A DNA stretch of 37,195 nucleotides from Saccharothrix deserti (GTDB lineage Bacteria; Actinomycetota; Actinomycetes; Mycobacteriales; Pseudonocardiaceae). The translations under genes were made by a program, and so were the position numbers. The stretch's first letter is position 1. Every line of letters starts with the position of its first letter. The notes below the pieces were generated by a model, which was given only the letters and a program-made list of their open reading frames with translations, had not been told where the DNA came from and ran no database searches. Positions 23,929 through 32,581 of this stretch are shown here, piece after piece. The DNA lies in contig NZ_VKAB01000061.1 in NCBI RefSeq assembly GCF_009769385.1, positions 1 to 37,195 of the forward strand, read 5' to 3'.

Positions 23929-24151
23929 GCTCCTGGGCACCCTGCGCCGCAGCTCTCGCACACGAGCGGCGCGTGGTGGTGCACGTGGGATGCACGGATC
24001 ATGATCGCAAGCGTTGACCCAGGACGGAGTGCGAAGCTCGGCGGGTTCGACCCCGCCCCTGGCCACTGCACCACCGTTATGATCATGGTCGCCGGAATGG
24101 CTGTCCTGCTGACCGCAGGGCGCCGGATGGAGAGACCGGGGGAAGCCTGTC
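23929..24151. other. Intergenic, small GC hairpin only
   Basis: A 6-bp stem (GGCGGG-TTCGAC-CCCGCC, 24040-24057) may act as a terminator for the kinase gene. No gene is seen here. Confidence 0.35.
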
Positions 24152-24706
24152 GTGACCACCGCACTGATCATCGGCGACATCCAGCAGGGCATCACGAGCA
24201 ACTACCCGTTCGCCAGGCAAGTCGTGCCGCCGCTCACCGGACTGCTCCCCCGCGCCCGCGCGGCCGGTGCCCTCGTCGTGTTCGTGCACTTCGCCCTCCG
24301 GGCCAACGGGGCCGACTTGCCACCGGGCAACGCACTGTTCAGGACGTTCCACGAAGCCGGGGACACCTTCCACGAGGGATCGGCCGGAACCGAGATCGCC
24401 CTGCCGGTCGCCGACGAGGACGTCGTCGTGGTGAAACGCCGCGCCAGCGCGTTCGCCGGCACAGATCTCGACCTCGTGCTCCGCGCGGCCGGCGTCAGCA
24501 CTCTCGCGATCGCCGGAGTCGCGACCAGCGCAATGGTGGCTGCGACGTGCTACGACGCGGCAGACCGTGACTACCGGGTGACCGTGCTGCGTGACGGTTG
24601 CGCCGACGGCGATGCGGCAATGCACGACTTCTTCATGGACACCGTCTTCCCCAGCCGGGGATTCGAGGTCGTGCCCTGCGCCGGTTGGCATGGAGAACGA
24701 CGCTGA
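24152..24706 (+). CDS. Isochorismatase-fold (cysteine hydrolase-like) protein lacking the catalytic Cys
   Basis: 184 residues with the isochorismatase Rossmann-like fold: ALIIGDIQQGI (Asp of the triad), VVVVKRRASAFAGTDLDLVL (Lys of the triad) and STLAIAGVATSAMVAATCYD. In active hydrolases the last motif has a nucleophilic Cys at the position held here by Met (GVATSAM versus G..T..C). A Cys occurs six residues later but is out of register. Similar Cys-less variants exist and may be binding proteins or use another mechanism. GTG 24152 start with GGGGGAAG upstream. A group II intron tail begins directly after its stop. Confidence 0.82.
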   Translation: MTTALIIGDIQQGITSNYPFARQVVPPLTGLLPRARAAGALVVFVHFALRANGADLPPGNALFRTFHEAGDTFHEGSAGTEIALPVADEDVVVVKRRASAFAGTDLDLVLRAAGVSTLAIAGVATSAMVAATCYDAADRDYRVTVLRDGCADGDAAMHDFFMDTVFPSRGFEVVPCAGWHGERR

Positions 24707-24707
24707 C

Positions 24708-24835
24708 CCACGGCGTGCAGCGCAACGGGGACAGCTCCGCGACCGGAGAGCCGGATGCTCGGAAACGGGCCAAGTCCGGTTCGGGAGGGGGCGTTGGAAA
24801 GGACCTGCTCACGCAGGCACCTCGCCAACGTCCTA
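24708..24835 (+). ncRNA. Group II intron 3' relic: domains V and VI
   Basis: Bases 24748-24782 match domain V: lower stem GAGCCGGA pairs with TCCGGTTC, the catalytic AGC triad is present, and the upper stem GCTCG-GAAA-CGGGC closes a GNRA tetraloop. Relative to the consensus there is one extra C beside the two-base AG bulge. Domain VI follows: GCGTTGG (24791-24797) pairs with CCAACGT (24825-24831), with an inner CCTGC/GCAGG hairpin, and an A seven to eight bases before a plausible 3' end ..CTAC (24835). Upstream 24708-24747 resembles the DIV-DV junction. Domains I-IV and the reverse transcriptase are absent, so it cannot splice alone. Confidence 0.72.
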
Positions 24836-24884
24836 CCTCGCACCCCTTGGAACAGACCGAAAAGGTGAGCAGCCGCTGAGCACG

Positions 24885-25020
24885 GTGGCAGTCAGGACGA
24901 TCCATCACCGAATCGACGGCAGCGAGACCGCCGGCGAGTCGAGCCGCACCGCCCCGGTGTGGAACCCCGCGACCGGCGAGCGCCAGGCCGACATGCTGCT
25001 GGCCGAGGCCGCCGAGATGG
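24885..25020 (+). pseudogene. mmsA: 5' fragment of methylmalonate-semialdehyde dehydrogenase
   Basis: GTG 24885 begins VAVRTIHHRIDGSETAGESS, then RTAPVWNPATGERQADMLLA and EAAEM. 'RTIHHWIDG' and 'VWNPATGE' mark the N-terminus of CoA-acylating methylmalonate-semialdehyde dehydrogenase (valine and inositol catabolism). After about 45 residues homology ends and the sequence meets the 3' end of the convergent permease gene. The cofactor and catalytic domains are missing. Confidence 0.72.
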
Positions 25021-25075
25021 GCTTGACGTCGTCCACGCGAGCGGCGTGTGGTTCGGGTTTCTCGTCGTCGCGGGT

Positions 25076-26182
25076 TCAACGGACGAGTGGCGCCGCCTTG
25101 ATGCCGTCGAGGGTCGTGGTCCGTACCCTGCCGCGGGGCTTCGGCCGATCGACCGGTTCGGTCGGCGCCGCTGTCCGCTGGTGTCGGCGACCCGGTTGTG
25201 CCGGCCCGGCGGGCTCGTCCCCGCACCCCGCCGGGCACCGCGGGAGCTGTGAGCAGAGCACCACCGGGCCGGTCGTCGAGTGCACTTCGAGGGATCCGTC
25301 GACGCGTGTGGTCAACGTGACCACGGCCGGGGTGGTCGCGCGTCCGTCGGCTTCGGTGTCACGTCGGGCGTGGTCCTTGGTTCGTCGGTGGAACGCGGTC
25401 ACCGCGATGGAGCCGAACGCGGCCAACCACAGCAGACCCAAGAGGGAATAGCCCAACGACGCCTGGTCGGTGAAGCCGGCGGTCGTGCCCGCCTGCATCG
25501 CGCCGTAGGTGGGCACGAAGCGCACGACGCTCTGGTCGGACGACGGGTTGGTGACCGGGTTCTGGAGCATCACCTCGACCAGGCTGACCATGATGATCAC
25601 GAACATGCCCGACAGCTCCGTGGACAAGACGAGACCGAGCACGAACCCCATGCCGCCGTAGGTCAGGCCGCTGATGAACAGGCTGAAACCGATCAGCCAC
25701 ACCTGCCGGGGGTCCCAGTGCAGCGTCATGACGGCGGCGGCGTACGACGCGACCGCGCCGGAGATCAGCAGCAACCCCGCCAGCTTCGCCACCAGCAGGG
25801 AGGACGTCGGGTAGCCCGCGAGCACGAGCCGCCGGTCGAACTCGCCCGACCTGCGCACGGCGGCGAACATCATGAACCCTACGATCAGGGTGACAGCGTT
25901 GATCGCGCCGGAGATGGTGATCAGCTCGTCGGCCGGCACCGACAGCGCCTTCTTGGCGACCTCCGAGTGGTAGTCGACTTGCCTGTCGGGCAGCACGGCC
26001 TTCACCAGCCCGATCCACGCGGGGATGAAGAAGACCACCAGCGCCAGCGCCAGCCGGTTCCGCGAGTGCTGGGCGATGTCGAACGCGACCGCCTTCACCA
26101 ACGACGCCCGCCACGTCGTGCGGTCGTCCAGCGACCTCGTGACCGCGCCCAGCTTCTCCGTCAGAGTTGTCCAGGCCGTCAT
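25076..26182 (-). CDS. ABC-2-type transporter permease (orphan)
   Basis: 368 residues. Six hydrophobic helices (about 48-69, 87-109, 128-152, 159-184, 188-208 and 240-261) have the topology of ABC-2 exporter permeases, with an amphipathic N-terminal segment. No ATPase gene accompanies it. Residues after about 265 form a polar tail ending in an Arg/Pro-rich stretch (QPGRRHQRTAAPTEPVDRPK) that looks like read-through past the original stop into the junction with the mmsA remnant. ATG 26182 has GAGGGGAAAG upstream. It follows the PKS on the same strand after a strong hairpin and is plausibly the export or insertion step for its product; the partner ATPase may lie elsewhere or be lost. Confidence 0.75.
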   Translation of the reverse strand: MTAWTTLTEKLGAVTRSLDDRTTWRASLVKAVAFDIAQHSRNRLALALVVFFIPAWIGLVKAVLPDRQVDYHSEVAKKALSVPADELITISGAINAVTLIVGFMMFAAVRRSGEFDRRLVLAGYPTSSLLVAKLAGLLLISGAVASYAAAVMTLHWDPRQVWLIGFSLFISGLTYGGMGFVLGLVLSTELSGMFVIIMVSLVEVMLQNPVTNPSSDQSVVRFVPTYGAMQAGTTAGFTDQASLGYSLLGLLWLAAFGSIAVTAFHRRTKDHARRDTEADGRATTPAVVTLTTRVDGSLEVHSTTGPVVLCSQLPRCPAGCGDEPAGPAQPGRRHQRTAAPTEPVDRPKPRGRVRTTTLDGIKAAPLVR

Positions 26183-26200
26183 GGCTTTCCCCTCGTGAAC

Positions 26201-26236
26201 CCCGGGCGCGGCGCGTCCGCGAGTGCCGCGCCCGGG
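26201..26236 (-). terminator. Perfect 12-bp hairpin between PKS and permease
   Basis: CCCGGGCGCGGC (26201-26212), 12-base loop, GCCGCGCCCGGG (26225-26236). It lies 43 bp past the PKS stop and 18 bp before the permease start. Without a T tract it could terminate, attenuate or protect mRNA ends, giving different levels of PKS and permease. Confidence 0.65.
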
Positions 26237-26279
26237 TGGTGGATCTCGGAATCACGTCCGTGCTCGGCGGTGGCGCCGT

Positions 26280-29056
26280 TCACCCGTTGCCGCCGGGTGT
26301 CCCCAGCGACGAGTCGATGTGGTCGGCCAGTTCGGCGGGTGACGGGTGCGCCCAGACCTCCGCGGGGGTCAAGGCGATGTCCAGGTCGACGTGGAGCCTG
26401 CGGGTGAAGGCGACGGCGAGCAGCGAGTCCAGTCCGAGGTCGGTGAACTTCGCGTGCGCCGCGACGGCGTCGGGTTGCGTGCCGAGCAGCGCGGCGAGGG
26501 TGTGCACCACCGCGTCCTGCACCATGCGCCCCCGCGCCGGTCCCGGTTGCTCGTTGCGCAGGTCGAGGGTGGACGTCGCTTCGCGGTGGGAGGCCTCACC
26601 GGTGCGCAGGCCCGCCAGGAGCGGGTTGTCCAGCGCGTGCGGGAAGGCGCGGAACAGCAGTTCGGGTTGGTAGTCGAACACGCCGGTGTTCACCCGTTGG
26701 TGCCGCAGGAGCGCGGTCAGCGCGGCGAACCCGTCGGCGGTGGAGATGGTGTCGAACCCGCGCGCGGCGAAGTCCGTCGCACGGCCCGCCTCACCCCAGG
26801 CGCCCCAGTTCACCGACAGGGTGGGCAGCCCTTGGTCGTGCCGCCACCGGGCGAAGGCGTCCACCCACGAGCCGGCCGCGGCGTAGTTCGCCTGCCCGGC
26901 GTTGCCCAGCATCGCCGACATGGACGAGAAGACCACGAGCCAGTCCAACGGGAGGCCCTCGGTCGCGTGGTGCAGGTTCACCAGGCCGGTGACCTTGGGG
27001 TGCCACACGCGGGCCAGCCTGCCCTCGGTCATGGCGTTCAACGGGGCGTCGTCGAGCACCACGGTGGTGTGCAGGACGCCCCGCAGGTCGTTCCCCGCCG
27101 CCGTGACCAGGCGTCGGGCCGTCTCCGGGTCGGCCACGTCGCCGCGCACGACCTCCACCGCGCACCCGGTGGCCGCGATCGCGTCGAGCACGGCGCCGGC
27201 GCCGGGAGCGAGGTCGCCGCGGCCCCCGAGGACGACGCGGCCGGCGCCGGCGCCGGCCAACCACCGGGCGGCCTCCAGGCCCAGGCCCCGCGTGCCGCCC
27301 GTGACGATGTAGGCGGCTCCGCTGCGCACCACGTGCTCGGGGGTGGGTGCGTGCACGTGCACCCGCTGCCCGACCGGGGGGAAGGCGAGCGTGACGCGGC
27401 CGATGAGGTCACCGGAGGCCAGCTGCTTGAACGCCTCCGCCGCCTCGGTCAGGGGGACGACCGCGCTGGGCAGCAGGGGCAGCCTGCCGGCCGCGATTTC
27501 GGCCAGCACCCGCAGCATCGCCGCTCGGAAAACGACCGGCTGCTCGTTCGCCGTGAGCACCAGGTCCAGGGCGGTGTAGGTGTTGCCGTGCCGGAACTTG
27601 CCCAGGTCGACGCGCGCGCCGTCGTACAGGTCGCGCTTGCCGATCTCGACGAAGCGCCCGCCCGGGGCGAGCAGGTCCAGGGATGCCCGCATGGCCGCCC
27701 CGGTCAGCGAGTTGAGGACGACGTCGACACCGCGCCCACCGGTCGCCTCCAGCACCTGCTCCGCGAAGTCCAGGCCCCGTGAGTCGAACACGTGCTCCAC
27801 CCCGTGCTCGCGCAGGTGGCGGCGCTTGGCCTCGGTGCCCGCGGTGCCGATGACCGCGGCACCGAGCAGTCGGGCGACCTCGATCGCGGCGAGCCCGGTG
27901 CCGCCGGCGGCGGAGTGCACCAGCACGGTCTCGCCCGCCCGCAGCCGCGCGAGGTCGTGCAACGAGTGCCACGCCGTGATGTAGGTCAGCACCGACGGGA
28001 CGATGTCGACGGGGTCGAAGCCGTCGGGGATGCGCGCGGTCAGGTCGGCCCGCGCCAGGCAGTGGGAGGCCATCGACCCGCTCCCGTCCGTGATCACGGT
28101 GGTGACCAGGTCGCCGGGCTCCAGGTCTTCGACGCCGTCGCCGACGGCCAGCACCACGCCGGCGGCGTCCGAGCCGAGGGCGGGCAGGGTCCCGTCGTCG
28201 GTCGGGTAGATGCCGAGGGCGACCAGGATTTCGCGGAAGTGCACGGTGCACGCTTCCGGGCGCAGCAGCACCTGCCCGGCTCCCGGCGCGGGCAGCGGCT
28301 CGCCGGTCGCGACCAGCCGCAGCAGGTCCAGGCCCCCGTCCTCGTCGGGGCGCAGGACGAACTCGTCCTCGCCGACGACCGCGTCGACCTCGCGGGTGGT
28401 CCGCGGTGGCCGGGCCGCCAGCGGTGCGCGCGCCATCCTGGCCACGTACCGCTGCCCCGCCCGCCAGGCGACCTCCGTCTCGGGCGTCCCGGCCACCAGC
28501 TCCGCGACGACGTCGGCCAGGTCCTCGGCCGTGCCGGTGTCGCCGTCGACCCAGCTCACCGCCGACTGGGGTTGTTCGACAGCGGCTACGCGCAGCAGTC
28601 CGCGCAGCGCGCACACGCCGGGGTCGACCGGGTCGCCGTCGAGCACCGGTCGTGCGTTCCGGCTGACCAGCCACAGCCGGGGCGGCGAGCCGTGTCGCCC
28701 GTGTTCGCGCACGAGGGCGGTCACCTTCGTCACCCGGTCCAGGTCGTCGAGGTCTCCCGTGGCGCACCACACGACCGCGGCGGCGCCCGGGTCGGGGACC
28801 GCCGAGGTGTCGCGGTGGACCGCGGCCCGCAGCCCCGACCCGGACAGTGCCGCCGCTACCCGCTCGGCGACACCGTCGTGGTCACCCGGTTCTCCGACCA
28901 CGACCCATTCGCCGGTCCGGGTCGTCGGCGGCTCGTCCGGGAGGGGGAGCTCTCGCCAGGAGATCTCGAACAGCCTGGCGTTGAGCCGCGCGTTCTCGGT
29001 CGCGGCCCGGGTGTTGCGGACGAGGTCCACGTCCTCCAGCGCGCCGACCCACTCCC
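26280..29056 (-). CDS. Type I PKS, 3' half: ER-KR-ACP (continues 28882-32490 after a frameshift)
   Basis: Composite residues about 1146-2069. A linker and inactive structural region (about 1150-1370) is followed by an enoylreductase with LVHSAAGGTGLAAIEVARLL (about 1523-1542) and LNSLTGAAMRASLDLLAPGG. Next is a ketoreductase with YIVTGGTRGLGLEAARWLAG (about 1727-1746), the LDD motif of B-type reductases (VVLDDAPL), and catalytic Ser and Tyr in VVFSSMSAM and QANYAAAGS (Tyr about 1869). The acyl carrier protein has phosphopantetheine Ser about 2022 in DLGLDSLLA. It ends without a thioesterase or docking domain. The frame stays open upstream to 29510, but in the wrong phase with the DH; the native join is at the G6 run 29054-29059. 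All three domains look catalytically intact. Confidence 0.9.
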
Positions 29057-32000
29057 CCCGCCTCGTCGTAGAGGTCGGCGCGACCGGTCGCGGTGGTGCC
29101 GTCGCGCCGCACCTCGGCGTGGACCCACGTGATGCGGTCGGGCCGGGCGGGCAGCACGATCTCGCCGATCCGCGTGGGCAACCAGGGCCCGTCCCCGTCG
29201 TCGGGCTCCTCGCCGCGGACCAGGCCGGCGGCCACCGACAGCACGCACCCGTCGAACAGCACCGGGTGGACACAGGGTGCCCCGGTGCGGATCTCCGCGT
29301 CGCCGGGCACGTCGAGCCGGGTGATCCCGTCGTCGGTGGCGGCGGCGATCGAGTGGAAGGCCGGGCCGGTGTCCAGGCCGATCCGGCGGAACGCCGCGTA
29401 CAGGTCGTCGGGCGCCGCGGGGGCGTCGGGCAGGAGCAGCGCCGGGTGGACGTCGACCGGCCCCTCGCACCGGGTGGCCGTCGCCGCCGCCACCCGGTCC
29501 CACCCGCCACCGGTGTGCTGTACGACCTCGACCTCCATCCGGCGACCGCTCCTGGTGGCCGCGACCTGCAACGGCACGGAGGCGGCCAACGGCAGCATGC
29601 GCTCGAACCGCACGTCGGTCAGGCGGATCTCGTCCAGGACGGAGTCCAGCACGGCGGCGGAGGCGGCCAGGACCAGTTCGACGTGCGCGGCACCGGGAAC
29701 CAGCGGGGTGCCGCGCAGGGTGTGCTGCGCCAGCCACTCGACGCGGTCCGTGCCGAGGTCCGCGTTCCACACGTGGCGCGTGCCGTCCTCGGCCTCGGGG
29801 TCGGGCACGGCCGACCGCTCGCCCAGCCACATGTGCGCCGCCGTGCCCCGCGACCCGTGCTCGGGTTCCTGCCAGTACCGGGAGCGGTCGAAGGCCGTGG
29901 GCGGCAGCACGGTCCGCGCTCCACCGCCGTTGACCGCGACGAGATCCACCGGCACGCCGGCCACGTGCAGCGCGGCGGCGGCCCGGCACATCGCCTCGCG
30001 CCCGTCCTGGTCCCGGACCAGGGAGGCCGCCGTCACCACCGGCACCCCCATCGCCGACGCGGTCTCCTCCACCGCCTGCGTCAGCAGCGGGTGCGGCGAC
30101 AGTTCCAGGAACACCCGGTACCCGTCCTCGACCAACGCCCGGCAGGCCAGGTCGAAGCGAACCGGCGCGCGCAGGTTCCGCGCCCAATAGGCGCTGTCGA
30201 ACACCACCTGCTCGCGCGGACCCACCGCGGTGGAGTAGAACGGCGCCGTCGCCGGTGCTCCCGACAACCACGACGTCCGGGTTGCGATGTCCGCCAGGAT
30301 CGGCTCGACCTGCGGGGAGTGCGCGGCCACCACCACGGCGATCTGCTTGCAGAACACACCGCGCTCCTGCCAGCGGCGCAGCAGGTCCGCGACGGCCGGG
30401 CCGTCGCCCGCGACGACGGTGGACGCGGGAGCGGTCACCACCGCGACCGACACGCCCCGGGTGTCGGTGATCTCGGCCTCGACCTGCTCGACGGGCAGCG
30501 CCACCACGGCCATGCAGCCACCCGCGACCCGTTGGAGCAACGACGAGCGGGCGAGCGTGATGCGAATGCCCTCCTCGGGGGTCAGGATGCCCGCCGCCAC
30601 CGCGGCGGCGGCCTCACCCATCGAGTGGCCCACCACGGCGGCCGGGCGCAGGCCCCGGTCCCGCCACAGCTCCGCCAGGGCCGTCTGCACCGTGAAGACC
30701 ACCGGTTGGACCACGTCCATCCGCTCCAAGGGCTCGCCGGAGGCCAGCAACTGTCGCACCGGGACACCCGCCGCCGCGGCGACGGCGTCGAGCCGGTCGA
30801 CCATACGGGTGAACGCAGGCTCCTGCTCCAAGAGGTCCCGGGCCATGCCGGGCCACTGCGAGCCGTGCCCGGAGAACACCCACACCGGCGTACCGGGATC
30901 GGTCGTCGGCCCGGTGACGACGCCCGGGTGGTCCTGCCGGGCGGTCACCGCGCGCAGGGCGGTCACCAGCCCGGCGCGGTCGGACGCCACCACGCAGGCG
31001 CGTGTGGACAAATGGCTGCGGTGCGCGGCGAGGGTGTGCGCGACATCCGCCAAGGGGTCGGGTGCGGCCTGCACGTGATCGGCCAGGCGGCGCGCCGTGG
31101 CGACCAGCCCGCCCGGTGAGGCTGCCGACACCGGGCACACCACCGCCTGCTCGCGCCGCACCGGCGGGCGGTGGGTCGTTGTCGGCGGGGGCGAGGCCTG
31201 TTCGACGATGACGTGCGCGTTCGCCCCGGTGACACCGAACGCCGACACCCCGGCGCGGCGGGGACGACCGGGGCTGTCCCAGGCGGTGGTGGCGGTGGGC
31301 ACGACGAACCGGGTCCCGTCCGCGTCGATCCCGGGATTCCACCGGGTGAAGTGCAGGTTCGCCGGGATGCTCCCGCGCTGCACCGCCAGCGCGGCCTTGA
31401 TGAGCCCGAGCACGCCGGCCGCGCTCTCCGGGTGGCCGATGTTGGTCTTCAGCGAGCCCAACGCGCAGGGACCGCCGGACTTGCCGTACGCGTCGGTCAA
31501 CGCGGCGAACTCGATCGGGTCCCCGACCGGGGTGCCCGTGCCGTGCGCCTCCACGTAGCCGATGTCGTCGGGGGTGACGCCCGCCGAGCGCATCGCCGCC
31601 CTGATGACCGCGTGCTGGGCACTGCGCGAGGGCTGCGTGATGCCCTGCACCCGCCCGGCGTGGTTGATCGCCGTTCCGGCGATCACCGCCAGCACGCGGT
31701 CGCCGTCCCGCCGCGCATCGCTCAGCCGCTTCAACGCCACCATCCCGCAGCCCTCACCGCGCACGAAGCCGTCCGCGCTCGCGTCGAAGGCCGCGCACCG
31801 CCCGCGCGCGGACAACGCTCCGGCGCGGGCGAACCCGACGAGGCCGCCCCACTCCAGCTGCACGGTCGCGCCGCCCGCCAAGGCGAAGTCGGACTCCCCG
31901 CTGTGCAGGGAACGGCACGCCAGGTGCACGGCGACCAGCGAGGAGGCACAGGCTCCGTCCACGGCCAGGGACGGCCCGTTGACGTCGAGGATGTAGGAAA

Positions 32001-32490
32001 TCCGGCCCGGCGCGCCCGAGGGAACCGCCGAGATGCCGTGGTAGACGTTGAAGTCCGCCAACGTGAACCGCTTGGCGTAGTCGGCCCCGGAGATGCCGAT
32101 GAACATGCCGGTGCGGGACCCCGCCAGCGAGCGCGGTGGCACACCGGCGTCCTCCAACGCCTCCCAGGTGGTCTCCATCAACAGCCGGTGCTGGGGATCC
32201 ACGCTGGCCGCCTCGCGGGCGGGCACGCCGAAGAAACCCGGGTCGAACAGGTCGATGCCGTCGAGGAAGGAGCCGCTGCCCAGGGCGGCCGAGTTCGCGA
32301 GGTCGGCGGGGATCACCCGCTCGTCGTCGGACCACCGCCTGCCGGGGTCGGAACCGGCCACGACGTCGCGCCGGTCCAGCAGGAGTTGCCACAGTTCTTC
32401 CGCCGAGGTCACTCCACCAGGGGTCCGGCACGCAGTTCCGACGATCGCCACCGGTGTCTGCCGGTCGGTGCCCGGGTTGTCTTCGTCCAT
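28882..32490 (-). CDS. Type I PKS, 5' half: KS-AT-DH, frame broken after DH
   Basis: ATG 32490 (MDEDNPGTDRQTPVAIVG) has AGGAGGG eight bases upstream; an earlier in-frame start at 32532 is less likely. The ketosynthase (about 12-430) has Cys181 in DGACASSL, His316 in EAHGTGTPVGDP and His353 in NIGHPESA. The acyltransferase (about 537-850) has Ser623 in GHSMGEA and His724 in AAHSPQ, a form seen in iterative PKSs; extender choice is uncertain. The dehydratase (about 895-1145) has His923 in HTLRGTPLVP and Asp1080 in HPVLFDGC, though the usual downstream Gln/His is Leu. Homology ends at residue ~1145: one extra G in the run at 29054-29059 throws the frame, and the open frame runs on as nonsense to 28882. 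Single-module reducing architecture, probably iterative, as in MAS-like or bacterial highly reducing PKSs. Confidence 0.92.
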   Translation of the reverse strand: MDEDNPGTDRQTPVAIVGTACRTPGGVTSAEELWQLLLDRRDVVAGSDPGRRWSDDERVIPADLANSAALGSGSFLDGIDLFDPGFFGVPAREAASVDPQHRLLMETTWEALEDAGVPPRSLAGSRTGMFIGISGADYAKRFTLADFNVYHGISAVPSGAPGRISYILDVNGPSLAVDGACASSLVAVHLACRSLHSGESDFALAGGATVQLEWGGLVGFARAGALSARGRCAAFDASADGFVRGEGCGMVALKRLSDARRDGDRVLAVIAGTAINHAGRVQGITQPSRSAQHAVIRAAMRSAGVTPDDIGYVEAHGTGTPVGDPIEFAALTDAYGKSGGPCALGSLKTNIGHPESAAGVLGLIKAALAVQRGSIPANLHFTRWNPGIDADGTRFVVPTATTAWDSPGRPRRAGVSAFGVTGANAHVIVEQASPPPTTTHRPPVRREQAVVCPVSAASPGGLVATARRLADHVQAAPDPLADVAHTLAAHRSHLSTRACVVASDRAGLVTALRAVTARQDHPGVVTGPTTDPGTPVWVFSGHGSQWPGMARDLLEQEPAFTRMVDRLDAVAAAAGVPVRQLLASGEPLERMDVVQPVVFTVQTALAELWRDRGLRPAAVVGHSMGEAAAAVAAGILTPEEGIRITLARSSLLQRVAGGCMAVVALPVEQVEAEITDTRGVSVAVVTAPASTVVAGDGPAVADLLRRWQERGVFCKQIAVVVAAHSPQVEPILADIATRTSWLSGAPATAPFYSTAVGPREQVVFDSAYWARNLRAPVRFDLACRALVEDGYRVFLELSPHPLLTQAVEETASAMGVPVVTAASLVRDQDGREAMCRAAAALHVAGVPVDLVAVNGGGARTVLPPTAFDRSRYWQEPEHGSRGTAAHMWLGERSAVPDPEAEDGTRHVWNADLGTDRVEWLAQHTLRGTPLVPGAAHVELVLAASAAVLDSVLDEIRLTDVRFERMLPLAASVPLQVAATRSGRRMEVEVVQHTGGGWDRVAAATATRCEGPVDVHPALLLPDAPAAPDDLYAAFRRIGLDTGPAFHSIAAATDDGITRLDVPGDAEIRTGAPCVHPVLFDGCVLSVAAGLVRGEEPDDGDGPWLPTRIGEIVLPARPDRITWVHAEVRRDGTTATGRADLYDEAGGVGRRAGGRGPRPQHPGRDRERAAQRQAVRDLLARAPPPGRAADDPDRRMGRGRRTG

Positions 32491-32581
32491 GCTGGGATCC
32501 CTCCTGGGTTTCCGGTCCCCGGCTGGGAACACCGGGGGTCACGCACGACGCGCCGTTGGCGGGCATCCCCACCGGCGGGAC

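Noticed and set aside
24031..24076. tRNA-like T-arm (GGCGGG-TTCGAC-CCCGCC, then ..CTGCACCA)
   Set aside because: The loop is six bases instead of seven, and no D-arm, anticodon arm or matching acceptor strand occurs upstream; kept only as a hairpin.
28210..31119. 969-codon plus-strand open frame opposite the PKS
   Set aside because: Low-complexity Arg/Ser/Pro composition with no domain; PKS catalytic motifs are clear on the minus strand.
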